Shown piece after piece: positions 1-7,379 of a stretch of 42,284 nt of DNA. Below the pieces are notes generated by a model. The model worked only from the letters and a program-made list of their open reading frames with translations, was not told the DNA's origin and searched no databases. The position numbers and the translations under genes were made by a program. The DNA lies in the NCBI GenBank assembly GCA_035935115.1, contig DASYXK010000023.1, forward strand, positions 1 through 42,284. Direction: 5' to 3'. The stretch is from TA-20 sp035935115 (GTDB taxonomy: Archaea > Thermoproteota > Nitrososphaeria > Nitrososphaerales > Nitrosopumilaceae). How positions within the stretch are numbered: the stretch's first letter is position 1; each line of letters starts with the position of its first letter.

Positions 1-528
1 TCCTTTTTTTGAAATCAAGCCAAGCCAATCTACTTGATCATCTGTAAACTTGCCTTTTTCAAAAAGCATCTCAATTCTTTTAACAACTTTGGAAACTGAA
101 TTGAGACTAGTATCTATTTGATGGGTCTTTGCTGGACCAAATTTTTTTAAAGCGTCGTAGAATGTTATTCCTAAAATCTCACTACCTAAATTTTCTATTG
201 TTTTTTGCTTGGAGTAATTTCTTTTTTTATAAACAGAAATCAACTTGTACGGACTTTTTCTTAGAACCATTGCGATATCGACTTTATTTTGCGGTATTAC
301 ATATGGTGCTAGGTGTCCTACTATTAGGGAATGTTTTGTAATTTTTTTATCTATAATTTTTTGCAAAGCTTTTGTATCAACATCCAGTGTTTCTTTTCCT
401 GGTACAAACAAGCCGTGTTCTATAGCTACCTTGTTTATGTCAATAAGGTCAAGGTTGAGATTTTTTGCAATTTGTTTTGCTACAGTGTGTTTTCCTACTC
501 CTGGGTTTCCAGTTATTACTTTAGACAA
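1..528 (-). CDS. Adenylate kinase-like P-loop nucleotide kinase (Fap7/CINAP type), 3' end outside window
   Basis: This gene reads leftward and runs off the window edge; 176 codons are visible. The N-terminus carries a P-loop, GNPGVGKHT at about residues 6-14, followed by an NMP-kinase-like segment and a later LRKSPYKL stretch typical of the small archaeal adenylate-kinase/Fap7 group. That group phosphorylates AMP and, in the Fap7 branch, assists late 40S/30S ribosome maturation. No ATG is usable: the upstream ATG at 533 is out of frame and quickly meets a stop. The start is therefore TTG at 528, which sits about 26 bases after a TATA-like element and suggests a leaderless mRNA. It is divergent from ychF. 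The kinase fold is sure; whether it is the Fap7 branch or a plain adenylate kinase is uncertain because the C-terminus is missing. Confidence 0.78.
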   Translation of the reverse strand, partial: MSKVITGNPGVGKHTVAKQIAKNLNLDLIDINKVAIEHGLFVPGKETLDVDTKALQKIIDKKITKHSLIVGHLAPYVIPQNKVDIAMVLRKSPYKLISVYKKRNYSKQKTIENLGSEILGITFYDALKKFGPAKTHQIDTSLNSVSKVVKRIEMLFEKGKFTDDQVDWLGLISKKG

Positions 529-549
529 TACATACCATCAAATCAAATT

Positions 550-558
550 GGATTAAAC
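550..558 (-). promoter_or_regulatory. TATA-like box for the kinase gene at 528
   Basis: On the minus strand this reads GTTTAATCC, centred about 26 bases before the TTG start at 528. The spacing fits an archaeal box A with transcription beginning at the start codon. Confidence 0.4.
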
Positions 559-601
559 GATTTCTGCAATACTAATAAGAGCAGGCATTAGAAAGATTCC
601 C

Positions 602-1795
602 ATGCAAATAGGATTACTGGGCAAAACAAACGTTGGTAAATCTACCTTTTTTTCAGCTGCAACAGAGACTACTGCACAGATTGGAAATTATCCGTTTACT
701 ACAATTGAGCCAAATGTAGGAATTGCATATGTAAAGACAGAGTGTGCATGCAAACATTTTGGAATTAATCATAAACATCCTCTCTGTGTGGATGGAACTA
801 GATTCATTCCTGTTAAACTAATTGACGTGGCAGGTCTTGTTCCTGGTGCACATGAAGGTAAGGGATTGGGCAACAAATTTTTAGATGATGCAAGACAAGC
901 CGAAGTTTTAATTCACGTGATTGATGCTTCAGGTGGTACTGACATTCAAGGTCATTCTGTTCCTGCAGGGACCCATGATCCACTTGAGGATGCAAGGTTT
1001 GTTGAAGAAGAGTTTGATCAATGGATGAAACAAATCTTGCAGCGCGAATGGCAAAAGCTAACACGAGAAATGGAAAGCAAGGGTGCAAAGCTTGTACAAG
1101 GAATTGCACAAAGATTCAGTGGGCTTGGCATAAAAGAATATGACATTGAAGTCTTAATTCAGCATCTAAACCTGCAAATGAAAAAACCTGCAGACTGGAC
1201 TGAAAATGATCTGTACACATTTGTAAAAGAATTAAGAAAAAAGACAAGACCAATGATCATAGCTGCAAACAAGGCAGATCTGTGTCATGATCTGTCTATT
1301 GTTGATAAACTAAAAACACAAGGACACGTAATTGCATGTAGTGCAGAAACAGAACTGCTTCTAAGAAAGGCATCAAAGAGTGGTCTTATTGATTATTCTC
1401 CAGGAGAAAAAAGTTTCAAAATAAAAGATGGAATTAGTCTAAATCCTCAACAACAAAAGGCTCTTGATCTTGCAAACAAGGTAATTGCTAAAATTGAAAC
1501 AACAGGCGTACAACAGATCTTAAACACTGCATGCTTTGATCTTCTTAAACTAATTACCGTATATCCTGTAGAAGATGAAACTAAACTCTCAAACAAGGAC
1601 GGAGAAGTATTACCAGATGCACGGCTACTATTTCCAGGTTCTACAGCAAAAGACTTGGCCCAGACAGTACATGCTGACTTGGCAAAGGGATTTCTGCATG
1701 CAGTAGATGCTAAAACAAAACAAAGGATAGGAGCACAGCATCAATTAAAAAATGGTGACGTCATCAAAATAGTGTCAACTTTGAGCAGGGGATAA
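602..1795 (+). CDS. ychF: YchF/Obg-related GTPase with C-terminal TGS domain
   Basis: A translation-associated P-loop NTPase of the Obg-HflX class, archaeal YchF/Ygr210 branch, acting in the cytosol near the ribosome. The Walker A motif GKTNVGKST is at residues 7-15. DVAGLVPGAHEGKGLG at 75-90 is the YchF signature, and the specificity motif NKAD is at 223-226. The last ~75 residues form a TGS domain ending in a ...GDVIKIVS strand. The insertion between the G3 and G4 regions is long and charged, as in archaeal members. At 397 residues it is normal length. The ATG at 602 places the first strand (QIGLLGKTN) exactly where the family begins. The gene ends one base before kae1, so the two are probably one transcript linked to translation. 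Confidence 0.93.
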   Translation: MQIGLLGKTNVGKSTFFSAATETTAQIGNYPFTTIEPNVGIAYVKTECACKHFGINHKHPLCVDGTRFIPVKLIDVAGLVPGAHEGKGLGNKFLDDARQAEVLIHVIDASGGTDIQGHSVPAGTHDPLEDARFVEEEFDQWMKQILQREWQKLTREMESKGAKLVQGIAQRFSGLGIKEYDIEVLIQHLNLQMKKPADWTENDLYTFVKELRKKTRPMIIAANKADLCHDLSIVDKLKTQGHVIACSAETELLLRKASKSGLIDYSPGEKSFKIKDGISLNPQQQKALDLANKVIAKIETTGVQQILNTACFDLLKLITVYPVEDETKLSNKDGEVLPDARLLFPGSTAKDLAQTVHADLAKGFLHAVDAKTKQRIGAQHQLKNGDVIKIVSTLSRG

Positions 1796-1796
1796 A

Positions 1797-2780
1797 ATGT
1801 TAGGTCTTGGTATTGAAAGCACTGCACATACATTTTCATGTGCGATATTAGAAAAAAAAGGAAAGAAGGGAAAAATTCTTTCAGACATTAGAAAAATCTA
1901 TCGACCTCCTGATGGTGAGGGGATTCATCCACGCGAAGCTTCTAGACATCATGCTGAAAACTCACCAGAGGTTCTTTCAGAGTGCCTGCAAAAAGCAGGC
2001 GTAAAAATGAATGATCTTGATATTATTTCATATGCAGCAGGACCTGGACTGGGACCTTGTCTGAGAATTGGTGCAGTTGTTGCAAGATCATTGGCATCAT
2101 ATTATAAAATTCCAGTATATCCCGTGAACCATGCATTAGGTCATATAGAACTTGGAAAAATGTTAACTGGTGCAAAAGATCCTTTGGTGTTGCTTGTTTC
2201 TGGAGGTCACACCATGATCCTGGCATTTTTATCAAAAAAGTGGAGAGTCTTTGGAGAAACCTTGGACATTACACTAGGACAACTCTTAGATCAAATTGGA
2301 AGATCAGCTGGATTTGCATCTCCATGTGGAACAAAAATTGAAGAGCTTGCATCAAAGTCAACCAACTATGTCAACCTTCCATATGTAGTAAAAGGAAACG
2401 ATGTTTCGTTTTCTGGTCTTCTTTCTGCAACAAAGCAAATAATTCCAAAGGGTCTGGAGGATGCTTGTTTTTCATTACAAGAAACTGCGTTTGCAATGAT
2501 TGGCGAAGCTACAGAACGTGCACTTTCATTTACCGGCAAAAAAGAATTGTTGATAGTAGGCGGTGTTGCTGCAAACAAAAGGCTATCAGAAATTCTTCAA
2601 AGCGTTTGCAAAAGACACAATTGCAATTTTTTTGTTTCTCCAAGGCAATATGCCGGTGATTGCGGCTCTCAAATTTCTTGGACAGGTTTACTGGAATCTT
2701 CTACAAAACAAGGTGTTCCTTTAGAGGAAACTTTTGTGAGACAATCTTGGAGACTGGATACTGTAGAGATAATGTACTAG
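1797..2780 (+). CDS. kae1: KEOPS subunit Kae1, tRNA threonylcarbamoyladenosine transferase
   Basis: This is the catalytic KEOPS subunit, which transfers the threonylcarbamoyl group to A37 of ANN-decoding tRNAs. It has the ASKHA fold: GIESTAHTFS at the N-terminus, the metal-binding His pair H112/H116 in NHALGHIELG, the nucleotide-binding SGGHTM at 135-140, and GGVAANKRL at 255-263. Near the C-terminus the usual GDNGAMI-type metal/nucleotide loop reads GDCGSQIS (Asp288 kept, the Asn replaced by Cys), an unusual variant. Length (327 aa) is normal for the unfused form. It starts one base after ychF. Its partner bud32 lies 0.4 kb downstream, with a small reverse-strand gene between them. Confidence 0.95.
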   Translation: MLGLGIESTAHTFSCAILEKKGKKGKILSDIRKIYRPPDGEGIHPREASRHHAENSPEVLSECLQKAGVKMNDLDIISYAAGPGLGPCLRIGAVVARSLASYYKIPVYPVNHALGHIELGKMLTGAKDPLVLLVSGGHTMILAFLSKKWRVFGETLDITLGQLLDQIGRSAGFASPCGTKIEELASKSTNYVNLPYVVKGNDVSFSGLLSATKQIIPKGLEDACFSLQETAFAMIGEATERALSFTGKKELLIVGGVAANKRLSEILQSVCKRHNCNFFVSPRQYAGDCGSQISWTGLLESSTKQGVPLEETFVRQSWRLDTVEIMY

Positions 2781-3100
2781 TTTTTTTGTGTTGATACGGC
2801 GTCTTCTATTGCCTTGAGCCATTTGCCTGTATTAAATACGCCAAATTTGTACGTCTTCTCGCCATGATCTGTCTTTACTTTAATTCTGACTTTTTTTATT
2901 AGCCAGCCCTCTTTGCCAACCTCAACGATTTGGTTTAGTTTGACATCAAGAACAGTATCACCAATTTTTTTTGAAAAATCTGCTATTCTGCCTTTTGTCT
3001 TATCAAAGGCAATTCGCATATTTGTTAGTGTCAAAACTCCAATACCTAGTGAATCCTCTGAACAGTCTTCTTGCATTATTCTCTTTTCCGAATCTTCCAT
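2777..3100 (-). CDS. Small GRAM/PH-like domain protein
   Basis: A 107-residue protein with a run of alternating beta strands (ISL-type: GIGVLTLTNMRIAFD, then DTVLDVKLNQIVEV, KVRIKVKT, KTYKFGVF) and a closing helix, NTGKWLKAIEDAV. This layout is that of a GRAM/bacterial PH-like domain, a small beta barrel capped by a helix. No catalytic residues are visible, and binding to lipid or protein is an inference from the fold. A minus-strand TATA-like box about 27 bases upstream supports the ATG at 3100 and a leaderless transcript. It sits head-on between kae1 (tail overlap of 4 bases) and bud32, both read from the other strand. Its own function is unknown. Confidence 0.7.
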   Translation of the reverse strand: MEDSEKRIMQEDCSEDSLGIGVLTLTNMRIAFDKTKGRIADFSKKIGDTVLDVKLNQIVEVGKEGWLIKKVRIKVKTDHGEKTYKFGVFNTGKWLKAIEDAVSTQKN

Positions 3101-3122
3101 GATGTATGATCTTCATCTACAT

Positions 3123-3131
3123 GTTATAACT
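3123..3131 (-). promoter_or_regulatory. TATA-like box for the GRAM-like gene
   Basis: The minus strand reads AGTTATAAC, centred about 27 bases before the ATG at 3100, consistent with leaderless transcription. Confidence 0.45.
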
Positions 3132-3159
3132 CTATTTTCTGCTAAAGAGAAGGGATTGT

Positions 3160-3170
3160 CATTTAAATTA
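3160..3170 (+). promoter_or_regulatory. TATA-like box for bud32
   Basis: CATTTAAATTA is centred about 29 bases before the TTG at 3195. It supports a short Bud32 starting there rather than at the ATGs near 3099. Confidence 0.42.
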
Positions 3171-3194
3171 CGTTTTAAGATAGTATACACGCTA

Positions 3195-3815
3195 TTGAAA
3201 TTGTTAAAAAAAGGTGCAGAGGCTGACATTCATCTTACATTGTGGGATGGAAAGAAAGCAATTTTAAAAATTAGAAAAAAAAAAGATTACCGTAATGATA
3301 TACTTGACAAAAGAATACGGATGCAAAGGACAGTGCGCGAATCTGAAATAATTTCTGACATCAAGTCGTTTGGAGTTCGCTCACCGCTTGTATATTTTGT
3401 TGATCCAAAAAAATGTGAAATCTATATTCAATATATTGATGGAATTCTAGCTAAAGATCTCTCAAACCCTAAAATAATTAAAACATGTGAAGAAATAGGA
3501 AAGATTGTGGGGTTACTGCACAAAAATGGAATCATGCACGGTGATCTTACCACATCGAACTTTATTGTACAAAAAGGCAAAGTCTTTGTCATTGATTTTG
3601 GGCTTGCACAAAGAACAGATAAGACAGAAGATCACGCAATAGATCTGAGATTGTTCAAAGAAATTCTAAACAGTGCACATGCTCATATTATGGAAAAAGC
3701 TTGGACCTCGTTCCTTAGAGGGTATAAAAAAATAGTTGGCATTTCAAGACATAATCGTGTTCTAATACAGGTATCTGTCATAGAAAGCCGAGGAAGATAC
3801 GCTAACGTTGTCTAA
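3195..3815 (+). CDS. bud32: KEOPS subunit Bud32, atypical small protein kinase/ATPase
   Basis: Bud32 is the kinase-fold KEOPS subunit that binds next to Kae1 and supports t6A37 formation. The start of the conserved fold, LLKKGAEADI, is immediately visible, followed by a Lys in AILKIRKKK. HGDLTTSNFI is the catalytic loop and VIDFGLAQ the metal-binding DFG. The C-terminal RGRY tail is characteristic of the family. The frame is open further upstream, with ATGs at 3099/3102, but that extension is unlike Bud32 and overlaps the start of the reverse gene. The TTG at 3195 gives the usual ~206 residues and lies about 29 bases after a TATA-like box. The 3' end overlaps the ITPase start by 8 bases, implying translational coupling. 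Confidence 0.88.
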   Translation: MKLLKKGAEADIHLTLWDGKKAILKIRKKKDYRNDILDKRIRMQRTVRESEIISDIKSFGVRSPLVYFVDPKKCEIYIQYIDGILAKDLSNPKIIKTCEEIGKIVGLLHKNGIMHGDLTTSNFIVQKGKVFVIDFGLAQRTDKTEDHAIDLRLFKEILNSAHAHIMEKAWTSFLRGYKKIVGISRHNRVLIQVSVIESRGRYANVV

Positions 3816-4368
3816 TGTTTTATTTGCGTCTTCAAATGAAAACAAGTACAAAGAAGCAAAAGCGATCTTATCAAAATTTGACATAAATCTAGACTTTTTT
3901 AAATGTCATCTTGAAGAAATCCAGGCAGATACTTTAGAAGAAATAGTATTACACAAAGTAACTCAAGCATTTTCACAATGCTCAAAGCCAGTTATCGTAG
4001 AAGATGATGGGCTTTTTATTGAATCATTAAATGGTTTTCCTGGTCCTTACTCAGCTTTTGCGTTTAAGACAATTGGAAACAAGGGAATTTTAAATTTATT
4101 AAAAGCAAAAAGAAATGCAAAATTTCAATCTGTCATAGCGTACTGTGAAAGAAACAATGACGTGATACTATTCAAGGCGGCAGTAGACGGAAAGATTTCA
4201 AGAAAACCGATGGGCACCAAATGGGGCTATGATCCTATCTTTATTCCAGCAGGTCAAAACAAAACATATGCCAAATTAAGAGACAAAAATTTGGTTTCAC
4301 ACAGATATCTTGCACTACGAAAATTTGCTATGTGGCATTTGCATGGGCAGCAATCCAGCGATCGATGA
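3808..4368 (+). CDS. XTP/dITP diphosphatase (Ham1/RdgB family)
   Basis: A house-cleaning nucleotide pyrophosphatase that hydrolyses ITP, dITP and XTP to monophosphates, keeping deaminated purines out of DNA and RNA. The N-terminal substrate loop is FASSNENKYKEA, the acidic motif is VEDDGLFIESL, and GPYSAF and GTKWGYDPIFIP are the standard later motifs. 186 residues is normal. The start is TTG at 3808, preceded by GAGGAAG at about 3790-3796; the nearby ATG at 3814 is in another frame. It overlaps bud32 by 8 bases, so it belongs to that transcript. Its last 41 bases overlap the 3' end of the oppositely oriented taw1, an unusually long tail-to-tail coding overlap. Confidence 0.92.
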   Translation: MSNVLFASSNENKYKEAKAILSKFDINLDFFKCHLEEIQADTLEEIVLHKVTQAFSQCSKPVIVEDDGLFIESLNGFPGPYSAFAFKTIGNKGILNLLKAKRNAKFQSVIAYCERNNDVILFKAAVDGKISRKPMGTKWGYDPIFIPAGQNKTYAKLRDKNLVSHRYLALRKFAMWHLHGQQSSDR

Positions 4369-5356
4369 TCCTGTTTTGATTCTGTAGTACTACAATTCTG
4401 GAAATTGTACTCTCATCCATTACTGAATAAATCTCACTTTGTTTTACAACCTCATCTGCGAAATGTCTTACTTCGGACATTTCTAGTGTGTTTGAATATT
4501 CCAGTCTGTTTGTGGAGCGTCCTACATGCATGTAGGATTTTGCTTCAATAAAATGAACATTGGCATGCTTGAACATCTGGGAAAACTTTGGAATTAATTC
4601 ATCACTAGTGTTATAGTCTTTGATCAAAGTGATCCTAAGTACTGTTCTTGTGTTTAGCTTTGAAAGCATTTCAAGGCTGGTATTCCATCTTTTCCATGCA
4701 TCACTGTATCTTGGTTTGTTTATTTTTTGGAATGTTTCTTCATCTGGTGCATTTGTAGAAAGATATAGCTGTGTAGGTAATGCATCCTCAGATTGTAATC
4801 TCTGTATCATATCTGGTTCTTGACCGTTTGTTACAAGAAAAATTGATTTAGTTTCCGGAAAAGTCTTTAGATATTTTATCAGATTGGGAAGCTGCGGATA
4901 CATTGTTGGCTCTCCAGATAGAGAAATAGCATAGTGACTTGGAAGCAATGATTCATCAAGCTTTTTTCTATCCTGTCTAGGATCGCCATAATGGCCCATG
5001 ATCAACTTTCTTCTCTCCTCCATTAGGTTGGTTACAATCTCTTCTGGTGTTGCTACTTTATCTGGAGGCATCTCCATAGAACTGTAAAATTCCATTGGTC
5101 TCCAGCAGTATATGCATCTGTTCTCACAATACATTCCAGCTGGTGAGAATTCCATACATCTGTGGGTAGTTATTCCATAAAATTTCATTTTATAACAATC
5201 CCCCTCACCTTTGAATGATTTTTTTGTCCAATGACACAGTTCAACGGTAGAATGGTCAGAGACTCCGTACTTTGCCTTTTTTAGCTGGCTTGTTATCTTT
5301 GGCGTAATCTGTATTATTTCGTTATTAGATTCAACAGTCTCGCCAGAACAGCTCAT
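4328..5356 (-). CDS. taw1: tRNA 4-demethylwyosine synthase Taw1 (TYW1), radical SAM
   Basis: This radical SAM enzyme condenses pyruvate carbons with N1-methylguanosine-37 of tRNA-Phe to make the tricyclic 4-demethylwyosine, the first step to archaeal wyosine bases. The SAM cluster motif CENRCIYC has Cys at 77, 81 and 84. A second [4Fe-4S] site is evident as Cys41, Cys54 and Cys67 with the 13/13 spacing known in Pyrococcus TYW1. SLSGEPTMYPQL is the GGE-like SAM-binding motif. Length (342 aa) is typical of the archaeal form, which lacks the eukaryotic flavodoxin domain. The ATG at 5356 has a GAGGAAGG Shine-Dalgarno-like stretch and a TTTAATTAAA box about 28 bases upstream. Confidence 0.94.
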   Translation of the reverse strand: MSCSGETVESNNEIIQITPKITSQLKKAKYGVSDHSTVELCHWTKKSFKGEGDCYKMKFYGITTHRCMEFSPAGMYCENRCIYCWRPMEFYSSMEMPPDKVATPEEIVTNLMEERRKLIMGHYGDPRQDRKKLDESLLPSHYAISLSGEPTMYPQLPNLIKYLKTFPETKSIFLVTNGQEPDMIQRLQSEDALPTQLYLSTNAPDEETFQKINKPRYSDAWKRWNTSLEMLSKLNTRTVLRITLIKDYNTSDELIPKFSQMFKHANVHFIEAKSYMHVGRSTNRLEYSNTLEMSEVRHFADEVVKQSEIYSVMDESTISRIVVLQNQNRIIDRWIAAHANAT

Positions 5357-5427
5357 GGATTTCCTTCCTCTTAGTTTTAATTAAATCTACAGATGATGTT
5401 TGAAATTTTTTAACACGTAGATTGGTT

Positions 5428-5571
5428 TTACAGGCACGGATTGTTTTCTACTGGGATACACAGAATTTTCTGCAAATAAATCATACCATAAAATACTAGA
5501 GCAGCACTTACTCCCATTGCAACATACCACTTTACGCCTTTGAGCATGTTTTGAAATATTTTTCCAGTCAT
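5428..5571 (-). CDS. Small single-span membrane protein (unknown)
   Basis: From the ATG at 5571 this encodes 47 residues: a short basic head, then one hydrophobic helix (WYVAMGVSAALVFYGMIYL) and a short tail with Cys and Pro. This is the look of a small membrane protein, with the helix probably spanning once. The same frame is open back to an ATG at 5661, giving 77 residues. A strong AT-rich TATA-like stretch just before 5661 suggests transcription begins near there, so either the longer form is translated or a leader of about 90 bases precedes the shorter one. The extra 30 residues do not look protein-like. Function is unknown and the gene itself is only moderately secure. Confidence 0.45.
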   Translation of the reverse strand: MTGKIFQNMLKGVKWYVAMGVSAALVFYGMIYLQKILCIPVENNPCL

Positions 5572-5673
5572 AAATAAACCTACAGCTGATTGTCGAGTTT
5601 GATTAGATATCAAAATTCTTACATAAAATTTACAAAATTTTATTGGAATATTTTTTAACATATCACAAATAGA

Positions 5674-5688
5674 TAATTTATATTAAAA
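5674..5688 (-). promoter_or_regulatory. TATA-like element for the small membrane protein gene
   Basis: On the minus strand this reads TTTTAATATAAATTA, ending roughly 13 bases before an ATG at 5661 and centred about 20-25 bases from it. It is AT-rich enough to be a box A, but the assignment is tentative. Confidence 0.3.
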
Positions 5689-5721
5689 CAAAATTTCATG
5701 AACAGACAATTTGCATAACTA

Positions 5722-5729
5722 TCTTATAT
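5722..5729 (+). promoter_or_regulatory. TATA-like box for the alcohol dehydrogenase
   Basis: TCTTATAT is centred about 26 bases before the ATG at 5752, fitting a leaderless transcript. Confidence 0.5.
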
Positions 5730-5751
5730 TGCAGGCAAAATACCACTAGAC

Positions 5752-6804
5752 ATGGAAGCCGCAAGGATAGTTAAGATAAACGAACCCTTGGAAGTTCAAA
5801 AACTTGAAACTCCAAAACCAAAAGGCTCCCAAGTTTTAATCAAAGTTCAATCTGCAGGTGTTTGTCACAGCGATATTCACCTTTGGGAGGGAGGATATCA
5901 GGGCGTTGCGGGTCAATTTATGAAAACAACTGATAGGGGAGTAAAATATCCACTGACTCCCGGACATGAGATTGCAGGAGTGGTAGATACCATGGGTGAA
6001 GAAGTAGAGGGATTTGCAAAAAATGACAAAGTTCTAGTTTTTCCTTGGATAGGAGAAGGCCTGTGTCCTGCATGTAGAGTAGGAGAAGAAAATTTATGTG
6101 ATAAACCTAGGTCGTTAGGAGTTTACAATGACGGCGGTTATGCAGAATACGTACTTGTTCCAAGTTACAAATATCTTGCAAGAATTGGAGATATGGATAC
6201 GGATATTAGTGCGCCCTTGTCATGCTCAGCACTAACAGCGTATGGTGCAGTAAAGAACACCTGTATAAAACCATCAGATAATGTTGTTATCGTTGGTGCC
6301 GGTGGATTAGGTTTGATGGCAATGCAGCTTGCAAAAGCCGTTACTGGTGCAAAGATTATTGCCATGGATGTAAATGATGATAAATTACAAGTTGCAAAAC
6401 AAAGCGGTGCAGATCTTGTTATTAATTCAAAGAAAGAAGACGCAGTAAAAACTGTAATGGAATTAACTGGCAATCTTGGTGCTGATGCTGTAATTGATTT
6501 TGTCAATGCAACCAACACTGTGGAAATAGACATGCAAATACTTCGACGAAGAGCTAGAGTGGTTCTTGTAGGACTTTTTGGCGGAGCACTACAACTAAAC
6601 TTGGTTACAATGCCAACAAGAGCATACAAGCTGATTGGCTCATACACTGGCTCGATGACTGATATGATTGAATTAATCTCTCTGGCAAATAGAGGTGTGA
6701 TTAAACCTCTTGTTTCAAATCGATTCAAGCTTAATCAGGCCACAGAAGCATTGTCAATGCTAAAAGCAGGCAAGATAATCGGTAGAGGAATAATAAACCC
6801 CTGA
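5752..6804 (+). CDS. Zinc-dependent NAD(P) alcohol dehydrogenase (MDR family, Sulfolobus-ADH-like)
   Basis: A medium-chain dehydrogenase/reductase of 350 residues. Catalytic zinc ligands are Cys38 and His72 (with Glu73) plus Cys158. The structural zinc site reads GEGLCPACRVGEENLC: the first ligand is Glu102 instead of Cys, followed by Cys105, Cys108 and Cys116. That is the same substitution known from the thermostable Sulfolobus solfataricus ADH. The Rossmann motif GAGGLGLMA is at about 182-190, and an Asp after the second strand (AMDVND) favours NAD. Substrate cannot be read from sequence. In a 3-hydroxypropionate/4-hydroxybutyrate autotroph, semialdehyde reduction is one possible role, but this is inference. 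It is monocistronic, with its own promoter and a T-rich terminator. Confidence 0.9.
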   Translation: MEAARIVKINEPLEVQKLETPKPKGSQVLIKVQSAGVCHSDIHLWEGGYQGVAGQFMKTTDRGVKYPLTPGHEIAGVVDTMGEEVEGFAKNDKVLVFPWIGEGLCPACRVGEENLCDKPRSLGVYNDGGYAEYVLVPSYKYLARIGDMDTDISAPLSCSALTAYGAVKNTCIKPSDNVVIVGAGGLGLMAMQLAKAVTGAKIIAMDVNDDKLQVAKQSGADLVINSKKEDAVKTVMELTGNLGADAVIDFVNATNTVEIDMQILRRRARVVLVGLFGGALQLNLVTMPTRAYKLIGSYTGSMTDMIELISLANRGVIKPLVSNRFKLNQATEALSMLKAGKIIGRGIINP

Positions 6805-6826
6805 CTTTTCGTTTTTTGATTTTTAC
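6805..6826 (+). terminator. T-rich terminator after the alcohol dehydrogenase
   Basis: Directly after the TGA stop come three T tracts (TTTT, TTTTTT, TTTTT) separated by one to three bases. This is the usual archaeal intrinsic termination signal. Confidence 0.5.
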
Positions 6827-6895
6827 TTACGCAACAGACAAATTCTAACTGCATCAGTTAAGATTAATACTGGACTGGAAAGGAACGTTCTTTGT

Positions 6896-6968
6896 GGCCC
6901 TTGTAGTACAGTGGCCAGTATAGGGGACTGTGGATCCCCGGACAGGGGTTCGATTCCCCTCAAGGGCC
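6896..6968 (+). tRNA. tRNA-His (GTG anticodon)
   Basis: A full cloverleaf can be drawn. The acceptor stem is GGCCCTTG pairing with CAAGGGCC. The anticodon stem GGGGA/TCCCC encloses the loop CTGTGGA with anticodon GTG at 6930-6932. The T stem is AGGGG/CCCCT around TTCGATT. The first G (6896) is the extra G-1 that defines tRNA-His, pairing with C73, so here it is encoded in the DNA rather than added afterwards. No CCA is encoded and no intron is seen. T tracts follow directly (6969-6980) and may end both this transcript and the opposing gene. Confidence 0.96.
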
Positions 6969-6978
6969 TTTTTTATTT

Positions 6979-7326
6979 TTAAAATATTCCGAACTTGCTT
7001 GATTCCATCTCTTCTTTGATGGCTAACTTTACCTTCAAATTCTTCTGAGTGACCTTCTCTGTAAGCCAAGTCAAAAATTTCTTCTCAAGGCCGTTTCCCT
7101 TGATTCTGTCAAAATCAGGACCCATCTGGTCTGAAAGCCTTCTTACTAATGACTTGTTTACACATACAACATAAAAGTGCCAACCAAAGGCAAATTCCGA
7201 ATCCGTGACAATAAACTCATTTTCCCCATGCACCATCTGCTCCAGATTGCTCAGCGTAGAAATTATTGCCTTACTGGTATTATCGTAATCAATCGCAGAC
7301 ACGTTGATGTTTATTCTATCGTCCAT
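6979..7326 (-). CDS. Conserved-looking protein of unknown function
   Basis: 115 residues from the ATG at 7326; a TTG one codon earlier is also possible. It begins with a beta strand (DRININVSAIDYD), followed by helices and a mid-region strand pair (GWHFYVVCVNK), then a charged helical C-terminus rich in Lys and Glu. There is no signal peptide, membrane span, cysteine motif or recognised catalytic motif. A TATA-like TTTTTATC lies about 25 bases upstream of the start. Codon use and composition match the neighbours, so it looks like a real cytosolic gene, but I do not recognise the family. It ends 10 bases from tRNA-His on the other strand. Confidence 0.6.
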   Translation of the reverse strand: MDDRININVSAIDYDNTSKAIISTLSNLEQMVHGENEFIVTDSEFAFGWHFYVVCVNKSLVRRLSDQMGPDFDRIKGNGLEKKFLTWLTEKVTQKNLKVKLAIKEEMESSKFGIF

Positions 7327-7379
7327 CAAATGGTCTATACGTCAATTCCAGATAAAAATCTGACTGATTATTTGTTCAT

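Noticed and set aside
245..591. Short plus-strand open frames antisense to the first gene
   Set aside because: They are covered by a P-loop kinase reading the other way with a clear motif, so they are shadows.
2913..3194. Long N-terminal extension of Bud32 in the same frame
   Set aside because: It runs antisense through the GRAM-like gene, has no Bud32 resemblance, and the promoter-spaced TTG at 3195 gives the normal length.
6165..6728. Minus-strand open frame (187 codons) inside the alcohol dehydrogenase
   Set aside because: It is antisense to an intact, motif-rich enzyme and shows no family features.
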